DNA of 64,000 nt from Gnetum montanum (GCA_015680685.1 MNCI01001921.1:40577-104576); one strand, 5' to 3'. Positions 30,670-43,630 are shown, numbered from the stretch's first letter. A program made the numbers and translations. Notes: generated by a model from the letters alone, not told the origin.

Positions 30670-32547
30670 TTTGTGAGGGTAGTTGAATGGATGAAAGAGA
30701 AGACATATCAAACGGTTGGAGTGCGTCTGGGATTTGCGCTTGCATTGGCTTCCTGGGTATTTAGTACAGCTTCCTGGCAATATTGGTCTAGTGAATGTTT
30801 TTTTTTCCCAACTTTCAATATCAACTGTGTACTTTTTTCCACCGTAATGTATGGATTTCAATTCTGCAGGGCAGTTGCTTTGAGTTATTTCTAATTAAGG
30901 CCAGCAACCTTAACGTAATAGGGTTTTTTAATAATACCCACTGGTTAGATGTTAGCGCTTTTTAATTTTAAAAGAACATGTGGATATTTTATTCATTTAT
31001 AGCATTACTGGAATACCATACCGGTGTTCTATAGATGCAAAACTGGTGTTAACTTTAACCATCACAGGGATAATTCCTTGTTGCAGCAGCATGGCTGCAA
31101 TGTATAACAATTGAACTTGAGTTAATTGACAGTAATTTGGCTACCTTAGACATTAAAGCGTGTGTTGAATTCTGATCAAGTTCAAACTCTTTTCAAATGA
31201 CAAAAGGAGAGGTAAAAGCTAAAACTGCATTGAAAAGTTAGAAAGGAGGTAAATAAAACGTCTGTAGCACAGTTTGCAGCAGCAATTACCAAAGCCCCTT
31301 CTTTTCACTCTATACCAGATTAATTACATTGCATTTAGTGACAATTTATTAAAGCAAAGGGGATTTCTAAAAGAAAAGGGTTTTTCTGAGTGGAAAAACA
31401 ATGAATTGCTAATTAAATAGCCTGTGATATCTAAATCAAAGGTATAACATATTTGAAAAGCGTTGTACTAGATTTAAATTTTAAAATAACTGTTTACAAA
31501 CAACATTGTTATGAACTGAAGCAGCAGGTTTAGTTCAGACACGAAAACATTTTATATATGATCTTCTCTAACAAAGATTCAAACGTGACAAATGAGCAAT
31601 GTTGCAATTGGAAACAATGTAACATAAAATAAAAAAACATTAAATCCATCCATCTTGTAAGTGTTGAAGTAGAGTAAATGCTATTCAATTAAAACTTATG
31701 TAATTTTTTAAATATTTGAAATCCACCATCGTCATCTACACTACATCAGGCTATGGCATGTCACAACTAAGCATAACATTTATTGCCATTATTTTTGAAA
31801 AACTTTTTATTATCAAAATTTCTCTTAAACACATGCATCTTTGCCAACGTAAAACAACAAACAATTAACAATGATACTCTAGATTCTTCAAGGTCTATGT
31901 ACTTTTCCATTTAAAAATAAACTTATGATTTTCTTATGCATGAAAATGTTTTAAAATAAAAGTTGCATATGCTATATTAGTTGTGTTTAAGGCCTAAACC
32001 ATGACTTAACATGGTTATCTTTTAATCATCATTTGTAATGAGTGGTGGGTGGGCTTAATGAATAGGCAAAATGAAACCTTAATGCGCATTTTGTTTTATC
32101 TTACTTGAAAACAAAAGGGATTTTGCTTTTAACTTCAAGAAAGTAGCAGTTATTTATCTTTGTTCATTGAGAATATTATATATATGTATATATAAAATTT
32201 ATATCATAGAAGAAATCTAATAATGAAATATAGCTTCATTTCTTACAATGAAAATAGAATTATAAGAGAAAAATTGTAAAACAAACTTAAAGAGAAAGTT
32301 AGACTTAGAATAGAAACTAAAATATACTTAAGACAACTAGAGAGCAACTTGATTAGCTTGGAAAATAAATTCCACTTGATTTGAAATTTTACATGCTTAT
32401 AGATTGTAGAAATTTTTTTCCAAATATCCTAAGATCATCTCAAAATTCATCAAAACCATGAAGATATCATAGTTCGAAAGTAGGAAAATTTTCAGTTTTC
32501 ATAGTTGAGTTGCCCCCTTTGTCATGCAGCAATTTTACTTATCATTG
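30670..32547. other. AT-rich stretch downstream of the LRR gene, no gene seen
   Basis: A short open stretch at 30673-30890 reads VGVRLGFALALASWVF, hydrophobic and reminiscent of the membrane segment just upstream. It may be a duplicated piece of the LRR gene's 3' end. The rest to 32547 has no frame. A (TA)n run lies near 32176-32195. Confidence 0.45.
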
Positions 32548-32552
32548 CTTCC

Positions 32553-33539
32553 TGATGAGCGGCAAGGTACCCCTATGCTCAACCATACAAATACGAGCAT
32601 TTCACGCACAATCCGATCGAATTCCAAGGACTAAGTGCTTATGCACCCTTGTGGAACAAGGAGGGGTTGGTTGATCATTGTCTTCCCAAGCTTACTTGTA
32701 TGTCACGATTGTATGGTTAAGTAAGCTTGAGGCATATGATTTTTATAGCTTTTATGTTTTTATGTCTTGTGCTAGTAGGGAAGGAGAGAGGTAACTGAGT
32801 GACTAATTTAACTTAACTACTCATTAACTAAGTTCTAACTAATTTTAACACTAGCATCCATTCCCACTTACTGTACACATCCTAAACTAGTGCAACACTG
32901 CTGGGATTACCAAACACTAATCGTTACGGGGTTATCAAGCGTTACACACATGCTCAAAGTGGGCGTGCTTGTGTAATTTAATGATTTTCTTAATTGATCA
33001 AAATGAATTGCTGTGCTAATAATAGAAATGTAAAGTGTATAAAATAAAATAAAATAAAATAAATGCATAAGAAAATAAAATAAAAGAAATGAGTAAGAAA
33101 ACAAATCTCAAGTGCTGCAAGGATGAATCGAAGAGCTCATCTTTATTTCCATACACAAGGTGTGCTTAGGTACACAATGCTTGAATAAAGATCTGTCCAC
33201 ACTTAGACCTCTTGCTACGGGCACTTGGAAAATACTCTAACTTTCAAACAGACTACAAGAGTTTCACTACTTGATTGCTAAAAGACTTCCTCCCAATTGT
33301 GTGCCTGGGCACTGTATTTATAGAATTGGGAGCAACTACTTTAATAATTAGAGTCACCACTCTAATAATTAGAATAACTGCTAAAGTAACCGCTAGAGTA
33401 ACCACTTTATTAATTATAATAACTATTAAAATAACTGCTAGAGAAACTACTAGAGTAATCGTTAGAGTAACTGCAAGAGTAATCGCTAGAGTAACTGCTT
33501 TAATAATTAGAATGACTACTGAAGTAACTGCTCTCATCA
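32553..33539 (-). repeat. Solo LTR of a tRNA-Asp-type Ty3/gypsy family
   Basis: A single minus-strand LTR of 987 bases begins TGATGAGAGCAG and ends CCGCTCATCA. It is flanked by a perfect 5-bp duplication CTTCC (32548-32552 and 33540-33544). Its U5 carries the shared GTATGGTTGAGCATAGGGGT and an AATAAAGATGAGCTCTTC poly(A)-type signal near 33130-33147. No internal sequence remains, so it arose by recombination between two LTRs. Confidence 0.9.
33313..33535 (-). promoter_or_regulatory. Solo LTR U3: tandem GTTACTCTAGC array plus TATA box
   Basis: The TATA box TCTATAAATACAG (minus strand, 33313-33325) is preceded by about 200 bases of tandem units of 15-18 bases, of the form GTTACTCTAGCGGTTACTTT and GTTATTCTAATTATTAAAG. 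On the plus strand the same tract reads as repeated 'agagtaactgct'. The motif is unlike those of F, H and N. Confidence 0.7.
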
Positions 33540-33889
33540 CTTCCATTTTGAAATTCATCAAAAATCCAATAATTACATGCTCTTAATAGTAGTAATGATA
33601 TTTTTCAAAATAAAGCATTCATATAGAAATAAAAGTATGTGTGCGAAATAATGTTCTTGATGATGATCTTCAATTTATTTGTCACCATGTTGGTAATAAT
33701 CTTGTAAGAGATAATAATGTGATAGGTTTTCAACTAGTCATAAGATCATAGCACTTATCCTAGAAAGAAGCTTGATAACTCCTTTTAGTTGGTGAACTAG
33801 ATTAACAAACTTTTTTCTAAGACAAGTGCCACCATAAAATTATATGCACTTGTCTTAGAAAGAAGTTGATAGGTTTCCATGTCTTTTTT

Positions 33890-34620
33890 GGTTTTCCTTT
33901 AAGTGGCTTTCTTGGAATAGTGATGTAGTAGTCTTTTTTATAGGCTCATTATTTGATCTTCTTTGCACATGTCCAAATCATCTAATCCACCATTCCTATA
34001 ACTTTTCTAAAATAGAAGCCACTCCAAGTCTTCCTATAATATTCATATTATGTAGTTTATTTCTTCTAGTAATATTCAACATCTATCTAAGCATTTGTAT
34101 TTCTACCATACTGATTTTTTGTACATGTCTCTTTTATACTCCCTAACATTTACCACCATATAAGATAACAAAATTTATTAGTGTCTTGGAAAATTTTCCC
34201 TTCAAGTTTATCGATATTTTTTTATCACATAGAACACCACTTGCCTTTCTTCATTTTGATCATCTTGCCTCAATTCTATTTCTTATATCCTTATTAATTT
34301 CACCATTTGATTGAAGGATTGAACCTAGATAGTGTAACCATTTTTAAAGAGAGATTTTTGATCTTGAATTGTTATTTGTATTTCACTATCATTTATGGTA
34401 TTATTAAAATTTCATTCTATATATTTTGTCTTACATATGCTAATTTTTAAGCCTTTTGATTCTAAAGCATGTCTCCCCTTCTTTAGTTTAGAAGCACTAT
34501 TATCTTAAGTTGTATCCACCAATACAATATCTTCTACAAATAGCATACACAAAGGGATTTCATCATATTTCCTTTGTTAATTCATCCATAATAATGACAC
34601 ATTTTTGAAATTATTGAAGA
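33890..34620 (-). pseudogene. RTE-type LINE reverse transcriptase relic (3' half)
   Basis: On the minus strand the frame reads PLCMLFVEDIVLVDTT at about 34504-34553, where FVED stands for the catalytic FADD of reverse transcriptase. ESKGLKISICKTKYIE follows (34440-34490), and FGHVQRRSNNEP (about 33940-33980) is near the end. These blocks and their order match plant RTE-clade LINEs. Many stops are present. The 5' half is not found in the window. Confidence 0.75.
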
Positions 34621-35570
34621 TGTGTTACAAATGAAAAAGAGAAAAGCATTTACTTTTGATTTTTTTTGAAAATTTATTTTTTCCATGACATTTGCATATA
34701 ACTGTATGGTGGTACCTGTTGACGTCAACCTCACCCATGCTAAGCACAGGGCCATGATTGATAATATCTTTTCTAAATTTCTGAACAGATAGTCCCTCTA
34801 AATCTTTACCATTTCTAAATGTCAATCTCCTAATGACAACATATAGTACCTTCATATAAAAAGGATTCTTATAAAACACATACCATATTCAATGATATTA
34901 TAGAATTACAATAATCAAAACCTTACATAGTATACATCAACGTAATTATAAATAAATCACAATACTCAAGATGGGTGAGTATGCTTGATAATTTTCACTA
35001 AATGTACAAGCATAACCAACGGCAAATTGCTGATTTTATTAGAGATTACATAAATCTAATTTGTAACAAGTATCCATTCTGGAACAGGACACACAGAAGG
35101 GACCATTATTTTTGTAGCTTGTCATGATTGGGTAAGATTTTGCTGCTTTTTGTCTTTAACTAATCAGGAAAAGGTCATGTAAATTTTAAGATATTCATGC
35201 TTATCATATTTCTGTTTCTATTTTTTCTGATGCTGGAACTAGATCAGTAGCCTTGATATTTTAATCCCCCACAAATTTTCTTTCATGCATCTTAAGCTCA
35301 AGTTGGGTATTATGTTCTACCATTTTTTCTTGGGCAGTAAAACACGTAGATCTATGATTGTGGTATGGACCTCTGAATTGGTATTAGTTTCTGAATTGCT
35401 CAAGCCACGTAATGGTTGCAGTGGGGATACATAACAGCAGAACATTTCTAAGTCTGATTACCTAACAAAGCAAGCAAATATCAGCAAAGTTAGGAAGCAT
35501 TTCCTTTGGCACCAGGATTCACCCCAGAGATATGATATCTCTCATATGATCCTCCATTCTATTTGGAGCA
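34621..35570. other. AT-rich stretch, no gene seen
   Basis: I see no sustained frame or repeat. Confidence 0.45.
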
Positions 35571-36715
35571 GCAAATTAAAGTGCTGAACGGTAGCAGAAC
35601 GTGGCTGCAGTTACATGGGCCATTACGTAAGGTGGTGGTGCGGTTATTTTAGAACATGGGAAGTGGAGCGTTTTGATAGTTACACGCATATCGCCGGTGG
35701 TGGCAGTTACTGTGGCGCACTGCAAATGTGAGTAATGGAGGCAGAACGTGAAACGTAACTGACGCAAAGATGCCCGTGATAATTGCTGGGTGGTGGCCAT
35801 TCATGGTAGTGGTTGGCCATTGTAGTAGAACATGGGCAATTGCAGCGGCTATAAAAAGGGGGATTTTGGGCTCTTTGTATCCGTTTTGAGGAGCGGCGGC
35901 TTTCTCTCCAGAGGCAGCTGTTTCCTCCTTTCTTTTATTTTATTTTACAAGCTATGGGCTGGTCTTGGAGGAAGGTCCAAGGTAGGAGCCATTAGCTCAA
36001 AATCAGATCCTTGGGGGGTCTCCTAGTAATAAGAGGAGGGCTCTCTCTCTGTTCCTTTTATCTGCAGCAACGCAAACAGCGCAGCCCACGCGCAGGACAT
36101 GAAACGTGCCATTTTTTTTAGGATAGTAACTTGTCTCGATGGTGATGGTGCAGATGTGGGTGGATGGTCTTTCTGTCTACAATGGTGCACAAAAGGTGGT
36201 AGAAGGTGGCATAGGTTTTGAGTGACCACAATTGTTATCCGGTGTAGTCTACGGTGGGCAGTCTCTCTTTCTCTCTTTATCCTCCTCCTTGCATTCTCTT
36301 TTTCTCTGTGGCAGAATGGTGAACAGTCTCTCTCATTCTCTTTGGCTCCTTGGCACGTAGGCAATCTTCCTCTTGCATTGTAGCAACTGTGGCAGCAATG
36401 CCAAAGAGGTAGCACCTCCCTACATTAGTCTCTCTTCTTCTTTGTCCCTCTTCAGGCCGTGGTCACAATCTTTCTGCTTAGCTTAGCAGTGGACACCATT
36501 AACCAACAACATCAACCAGAAAAAATTTATTCATTTTAGTTACTTGGTGTATTCTTGAATTTTAATTTTAATTTTTAAATTTCCCAATTTTTCAATTTGA
36601 TTTATTATTTTCAAAAGGCCACATAGCCTTCTCCAACTGAAATTCTCGGGTTTACATACCCATAAGGGAGGTTCCCTAGGCAATAGTATCCTAAAACGAG
36701 TTTTCTTTCACAGTG
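35571..36715 (+). promoter_or_regulatory. GC-richer island with TATA box, possible LTR or promoter and leader
   Basis: The base composition changes sharply. Repeated 'ggtggtggc' and 'agttac' words occupy 35600-35840. A strong TATA box CTATAAAAAGGGGG lies at 35850-35863. A CT-rich leader follows (36040-36480), then a T-rich stretch and TTTCTTTCACAGTGTTGGTG at 36699-36718, which looks like a splice acceptor or an LTR end. I find no coding frame after it. It could be the LTR of an element not otherwise represented, or the orphaned promoter of a gene. Confidence 0.35.
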
Positions 36716-39546
36716 TTGGTGTGTCCAAATTTTATGCATCAATAGTACCATCTTGAGAGCTAAAGATTCAACTTACTATGGGATTACTATAATAATGTCT
36801 TTTTGAAACTAAAGTATTCTTATCTAGAAGTTCCCTAATAATTGGTAGAAAAGAACATTGCTCTAGATAGTTGAGACAATTAATGAGTTATTAATTGGCT
36901 ATTGATCTTTGTCTTGTTTTACCATTAAATTCTCACATGGCTTTCCATTGTTAAAGGGACTATTGAAGTTCATGAATATAAGCTAAAAATTGAATGAACT
37001 ATTTTTATTTTAAGTGCTCCCTTCTTAGCTAGGAAAATAAGACATGGCTAGATTATGCTTCTTTTGTAGATAATAATAATAATGATCAAGAATAGTAAGG
37101 TAGGTTTCTTTTGTGATCAACTCACTATGTACTACTTCAACCTCAATCTTGTCAAACTAGGATTTAGTAAGGTCAACATTAATGAGTACTCTTTAATGGA
37201 CATTTTTAGAAGCCTTCACAAGATTCTAGGGCTTAGATAGAATTGAGTGAGTTTACGAGCTTATGCAATATGTAATTAAAGAAAAATGAAAAATTTGAAA
37301 GTTAATTTGTATATAGAACACATTTTTAAAATTCGTTTCTTATTCAAATTATAAAGCTATAAATGTAAAACTAAATATGAATTGGTAATATTCTAAAAAT
37401 TTAGAATTGTTTCTGCTTGATGAGTTTAAAGTGAAGAGACAGATGTAACATGATATCATGCTTCGTAAAGTAGAGATGATGTTGTTAGAGGTTGACACTC
37501 ATAATATTTTCACATCTTCATATGAGAGGTCATTAGCCGAATAAGGTCCCTTTGAGTAAGTTGCAATAGAAATTTTAGCTTCTTTGGAGGTGATTTCAAC
37601 CATCACATGTTAACCACAAGTGACAGTGAAGTCATGGTCTATAATTTATCAAGTCATGGTGGTTGACCATAGGTCATGGTCAAGTCTTGCTATTTTACCA
37701 TAAGCCCACTACTTGTCATGGTCTATTAGAAATAGAGAAAAATGAGCTCTAATCATGAGTTGGTTACAAGTCATGGTCAAGTTATAGAAAACATTTTGGC
37801 CTTCATGGTATCTTTTGTACTTCAAATTTAGTCCCAGGAGTGGATCCCAAGTTATGAAACTATTGAAATATTAGACCATGTGTGGACCATGAGTTGTGAT
37901 CTCTATCCATGTGTGATGGTGATGCCATAGTCACTTAAAATATCTCTATTCTTACCATGAATAGTGGTGAGGTTATGATTTTACAGAAAATAAAGAATAG
38001 TGCCAAAACAAAAATCTAGAAGAAATCTAAGCAAATATGAGGCTCAAATCTTAATATTAAAAATTAGAAACATGGTTCACAACCTCTAAACATGGCAAGA
38101 CAAGCTTGAATTAGAAAATGAACATCAAATGAGCCTTCAATTCAACATATGTGTGCAAAATGCACAAAACCCACATAACATACAGAAACCTCTTAAATAT
38201 TCACCTAATTTAATTCAAATGCTTTTAGAAACATGAGATAAATACAAGGAAAGACTTTCATAAGGTAGAGAATTTGGAACAAGCTTATGCAAAGAGAATT
38301 ATGAGCTTTTACATGAAATTAATATGAAAGGGGTTGAATGTCACACCCTCAAATTTGACTTAATCCTTTAAATTATTTCTTTTAATTTTTGTGTTTATCC
38401 TTCTTTATTATTCATTTTTGCAGTTCATTAATGATCTAAACCAGCAAACCCACTTGAGCATTACACTCTTCTAATCATTTCATCAATTACAACAAAAAGA
38501 AAGGGATTAGGAGGCATGATAATGGGAAAAACACACTTGACCCTTATACAACATGGGAAAAAGTATTATAACACCATAAGAGATTCTAGCAATTAGGTTC
38601 CTCAATCTACCATTTTCATGTTATACTAGTTACATCATCCCTCTACATCCAATAGTTGTATCCACTTCATTTGCATGGACCATCATGCAAGAAGATTCAA
38701 CTCTCTCCAAGTAGTTAGATTCACCTTGTTGTTGCCTTCAAGGCATGACTATAGTGGGTCATCATAGCTATGATAAACCATCAAAGCATATTGTTGAATA
38801 TGTTAACAAAGAATAGACTTATTACACTAGACTCCTAGGTATCCTATGTAACGCTAACACAAATATCTAAAGGCTTATATCCCTCTTGCAACCTTCTCAT
38901 TTTCAAACACTTTGAAACATCCTCATCATTAGTTGATATCCTGGTAGTATCAAGTGATTATGTTATCAAGTAACCTTGACAAGTTTGCAGTAGTCATGTA
39001 GCCGAAGCAGGAAGTACTTGAAACCTAAATTGCATGATAGAGGCCACCACAATTAGCTTTACTACTCCTTTTCAGCTAGGTAACCTGCTGACAATAATCC
39101 TAGACCTAATTCAACTTTCCTCCTAGACTAATTAGGTTTGAGTCTTATCTAAGAGTATCCCCAAGTAACTAGGTGTGAGTCTCCCTAAAGAATTGAAAGC
39201 TCCTTAGAACCCACAAAGATTGCATGCACATGTTAACTTCCAAGATACCTAACTTAGCCTCACCTATGTTCCATACCATGTTGAGACTAACTGTTGCTAA
39301 TTTGCTACTTAGCCTTCTACATGTTCCATACCACGTCAAGACTATCTGCTATTGTTGGGGTGACAAGCTTGCATCTTCTACAGTTGTTGCCATATCTAAA
39401 TTAGTCGTTATCCACCAAGATTTGGCAACTAAGTTAACTCTAGCAACCATAAGACTCATAAAAGGCATCAAGAAGAAACATTAACATTATACTTAACAAT
39501 GAATTTGAAATAAAGAATAGATCTACTACCTTCTTGAATCAGCAAG
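36716..39546. other. AT-rich stretch with short irregular repeats, no gene seen
   Basis: There is no sustained frame. The word AAGTCATGG or GTCATGGTC recurs at about 37630-37790. A tandem pair of roughly 75-base units containing TGTTCCATACCA lies at 39215-39360. TGTCACACCCTCAAATTT at 38341 resembles an LTR start but no partner was found. Confidence 0.4.
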
Positions 39547-39551
39547 ATATT

Positions 39552-40444
39552 TGATGAATCATAATTCATCAGGTTGCGATATTGGACCCCTAATATTGAA
39601 GCCTTGATATCAGGTACACAATATCATAGCCAAGTTGTGATATCGGATACATGATATCGTGACTCCTGTGCGGACCTATAAATACACATGTAGGTGCATG
39701 AGAAGGGAGTTAGTTTTTTAGCAGTCTTTGGTCTGTTTTAGGAGTTAGTTTAGTTAGAGTCTTTTTGTTATTTTTTTCCTCTCAACCCTTTCTCCTAGTG
39801 CATGCTCACAGTGTGATGATTGTAATTGTATGACATCCTTTATTCGAGTATGATGTACTTGGACACACACATAACTGGAAATAAAGATCGAGATTACTTC
39901 ATCATTGCAGCATCCACTTAGTTTAATTATTTAATTATTGTCTTTGTAGTTAATATCTCTTCACCCTAAACTCCGTAAACACAAAATGAGTACGACTTGA
40001 TCATGAGCATCTATGTGTGACTACTTGGTATCCCAGTAGCGTGCTCGGGCCATGCGCTTGGTAATCCCAGTGGTAGTCATGCACGAGGCCTAAGATGTGT
40101 ACGGATGATTAAGGAATGGATGCTCATTGCACTTAGGCTAGTTTAGACTCTCTTCCCCTATCTCCCCTTAGCTTAGCTCCCTCTCTCCCTTTTCCTCTTA
40201 GCTTAGTTAAAGTTATTTCCCATTACCTTCAGGAGTAGCATTAGTTTAGGAATATATCATACACCTCACTCTAGACTAAACCATATGTGACAAAGAAATT
40301 ACTAGTCCATGTGGGAAGATAGTGAATTGCGATCAACGAGTAACTATCTAGATACCACAACTAGCCCATCTGTGGAGTTCAATTGGATCGTGCGTGAAAC
40401 ACGTATTCATATGGTTGAGTGTAGGGGTACCCAGCCACTCATCA
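39552..40444 (+). repeat. H2 5' LTR
   Basis: The LTR is 893 bases, from TGATGAATCATAATTCATCA to CAGCCACTCATCA. The palindrome array is at 39576-39660, the TATA box CCTATAAATAC at about 39675, and the poly(A)-type AATAAAGATCGAGAT at about 39880. Confidence 0.92.
39576..39686 (+). promoter_or_regulatory. H2 5' LTR promoter: GATATCG array plus TATA box
   Basis: The array has decayed units GATATCAGGTACACAATATC (about 39606-39625) and GATATCGGATACATGATATC (about 39639-39658). These are imperfect versions of the F1 palindrome. The TATA box follows at about 39675. Confidence 0.65.
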
Positions 40445-40465
40445 TTGGCACCATTGCTAAGGAAA
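40445..40465 (+). other. H2 primer binding site (tRNA-Asp, degraded)
   Basis: TTGGCACCATTGCTAAGGAA directly follows the LTR. It is the most mutated of the tRNA-Asp sites here. Confidence 0.7.
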
Positions 40466-40580
40466 GTGCTAGTTATTTAGATTAGCTACATCATACAAGA
40501 TCGTTGTAACAAAGTATTCATGATACATCTTTTAGAAAAGAAATTAATTTCAATTAAGTCACACACAAATTCACACATAA

Positions 40581-41790
40581 TGTCTCTCTAACAATATTAT
40601 GATAATGCAACAACTAGTAGGGCAGTTCATTGGAGAAGCAATGAATTATATGATGAAGAAGATGAAGTTTGGAGTACTCAATCTAATGTAGGGGTTTCCT
40701 ATGAACAAAACAAAGACAACATCGTCCCAACTGATGAACGCATAACCTACCCAGTGACGATGAACCCCTACTGGCCACTACAAGCCTAATGTAAATACAA
40801 GAGGCTATTTGAATATCCTATAGGCACCACAAAGAAAGCTTTCTACCTAGGCTTGATTTAAACAACTTTCCCAAGTTTTCAGGAGATGATTTAGATTTGC
40901 ACCATCATCTACAAGCTTTCCATGATGCCTATGTGTGGAACAACATTGATAATGGATGGAAAAAACTTAAGCTCTTTCCTATGACACTCATTGGCCAAAC
41001 AAAAGTATGGTATAGGTCATTAAAACCAAAATCAATCCGATGTTGGACAACAATGGTAGAACTCTTTACTAAACAATATCAAACCTATGCAAGAGTGTCA
41101 GCCTTGAGGAGACAAATCCAAGAGTGGAAACAAGTGCAACATGAACCCTTGGACATGGCCTTAGAAAGATATCATGCACTATTAAACAACTACCCAGGCC
41201 ATGGGTTCTTCGAGGAAAGGCTAATGTACCATATCGTAGATGGGCTCTGTAGTGAAATAAAGGAGACCCTAGGGATGTATGCCTGAGGTCAACTATATGA
41301 ACTCTGAACCCATCAAGTCCAAGAGCTTATTAAGTGGGTAGCAAAAGAAGAAGGAGAAATGTCTAAGTAGGAGAATGTTAAAAAATCTCAACAGGCCCAA
41401 AACCTTAAATCAACAAGGGTCCATGATAATGAAGAGGAGAAATCAACTCACCACAAGGAAGTGGAATCATCTTTGCCAGTACTACAATTATTTGATGAAG
41501 TTGAGGCAAAGATCAATAATATGATGGAACAGATGTATAAAAAATGTGGAGAATATGCCAACATTATTGGAGGTAGAGTCATGACGAAGCAAAAAATAGG
41601 ACAAAAAACCCTTTGAAAATCAAAAAGAAGGGTAGAAGAGAATAAGAGCTTGATTACCAATCATACGTATCAATGCAACATTTACGTGTACGATCATCCT
41701 AAGGGCCAATGTACAAACTTGTCACATTTACATGAGCATTGGGGAAGAATGTTACATCTAGAGTTCATACAAAAATACTATGTTCAATCA
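40581..41790 (+). pseudogene. gag: H2 gag
   Basis: The start at 40581 (MSL then a stop, then QYYDNATTSRAVHWR) matches that of H1. A deletion removes sequence corresponding to H1 codons after about residue 40. The best-preserved piece is 40897-41286, with HLQAFHDAYVWNNIDNGWKK, WYRSLKPKSIRCW, MVELFTKQYQTYARVSALRR, WKQVQHEPLDMALERYH and YPGHGF. The knuckle-like region near 41672-41710 reads CNIYVYDHPKGQC, with tyrosine in place of the second cysteine as in H1. Confidence 0.85.
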
Positions 41791-43630
41791 TAGTGGCAAC
41801 AATCCCAGTCGTGTGGGAGGCCACACCCAAACTAGTTATACCCTCCATACCATCCAAACCTAAGTGCTTATCAAGTCCAACATCCTGTTTTTCCAACTAG
41901 GTCAACATCCTTTATCTAGTCACATTATTATTCTTCTCCTCAATATTATCAACCCATATCCTCACTAATAGGACCACCACCTTGGGTACTTTACACTTCT
42001 CCTCAATTTCAAAATTCCCATCCTTCACCTTCTTCTACATCACCACCAAGTGTTTAAGAATGTTTGCACCATAACACCAACCCACGAATGTTGTGCTAAT
42101 ACTGATAATAGCAGTGGAGAATATCCTCAACATTGAAGACATGCTTTCTTTAGGCATGGCCATAAGAAGGGACAACACAATTCTGAGCTAAGTGCACCTT
42201 CCAACCCAACACAAGTCCAACACTATGGTGCAGCTCCCTCCTCCAACCCAACACCTCGTGTTACTTTCTCTAGGCCACCAACCACTACTCCAACAACCAT
42301 GGGCCCTAATGAATACAACCACCAAGTGAGACAGATCGATCCTCGCATACCATCTTACGGTCAAGGATGCCATAGTGGGTCAACCACTCATTAATTAACT
42401 ACATCTTTTAAATTGCCCCACTATGCTTACTATAATCAAGTGTGTGAACCCCAATGGGGTAAGTATGAATGGGTCCCAATATTTCCAACATGCAAGGATC
42501 CCAATCTTCCATTTATTAATTCTAGCCATGCTCAACTATTTAGTTATGGGGGTATCCCCCATTTTAACAATAGTAGAATTAATAAATGTTTTCCTTTTCT
42601 TTAATTTTACAATTTTTTGATTTTTTTTCTTTGTTTTCTAGTTTTTTATCTTTCAATTTATTGTTTTTTATTTTTTTCTTTTTATGAGTAATATCATCTA
42701 CAAATAAAACACTCATATGGCTTGTTGTTTGATTTGTTGTTCTATGCTATCAAGTCTCAAGTGATTAATTATTTGGACAACGAGCCCTCAACATTCACTC
42801 CCCCATTCTATTAATAAGAGGTTCCACTCTGGGTACAATGATATCCATAATCATNAGGGCTCGTTGTCCAAATAATTAATCACTTGAGACTTGATAGCAT
42901 AGAACAACNGATAAAATGCCAAGTGATCATACTCCTTGCTATCATGGTGCTCTTATGGTTGTCCATCATGGGAAGAAGCAATGCAATGTCATTGATCGAA
43001 GGAATGGACTTGGTCCTGATTTTGGAGTGATAGGAAAATGACACACTAATCATGCCTTACATGTAGGATTCATTATGCCCTAAGTTAGTTACCTCATGTT
43101 CCAATATCTGCAATCCCTTCTACAATTCACCTCATCTCACTGTTCATGTATTTTTGACTTATGTCTTGTGTTGTATAGAATTCCTACCTCATCATGATGG
43201 TATTTACAATGTATGTGTTTTGTGGCATCAGTGTAGATTACATTTAACCTTTCTAATGCATACAGACATTGTAAGGTGTGGTTACGCAAGGGCATTATAG
43301 GTTGGAACCTGCTTTGGGGAGGATCCACTTGCATGACTTTCATAATTTTTACTTGTTGCACATCACCATCCCATTATATTACACCTTCCCCATATTACAA
43401 TATTCTTTCCCTTACCATTATCCTTCCTATAAATGTTCCTATGTACCAATACATGTCTTATTTCCTCATACTCTTCATGAACTTTACTTCTAGAATTTAC
43501 ACCATTATACTTTTTTTGTGCCTTCCAATCTAATCGACATTACCTTGGACCCTTTACATCGATCTAAAGTCCTTAATTTCTAATATAAAATTTTGAAAAA
43601 TTTATTAGATATACCAAATCCCTAAATTGC
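41791..43630 (+). other. H2 gag tail and conserved non-coding spacer
   Basis: The decayed proline/tyrosine-rich tail runs to about 42602 (VFPFL), followed by a T-rich stretch (42603-42690). The block GCTTTGGGGAGGATCC at about 43310-43326 matches H1, N1 and F2. The segment 42855-42909 is an exact inverted copy of 42736-42788 bounded by single Ns and stands where H1 has about 400 bases of unique sequence. Confidence 0.6.

Noticed and set aside
33253-33586. Overlapping frames of about 100 codons rich in V, T and I on both strands
   Set aside because: They are by-products of the tandem array in the solo LTR U3 and have no start context or homology.
36023-36415. Arginine-rich frame of 130 codons on the minus strand
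   Set aside because: It is antisense to the CT-rich leader; composition alone explains it.
38341-38360. LTR start at TGTCACACCCTC
   Set aside because: No matching end, target-site duplication or partner LTR could be found in the window.
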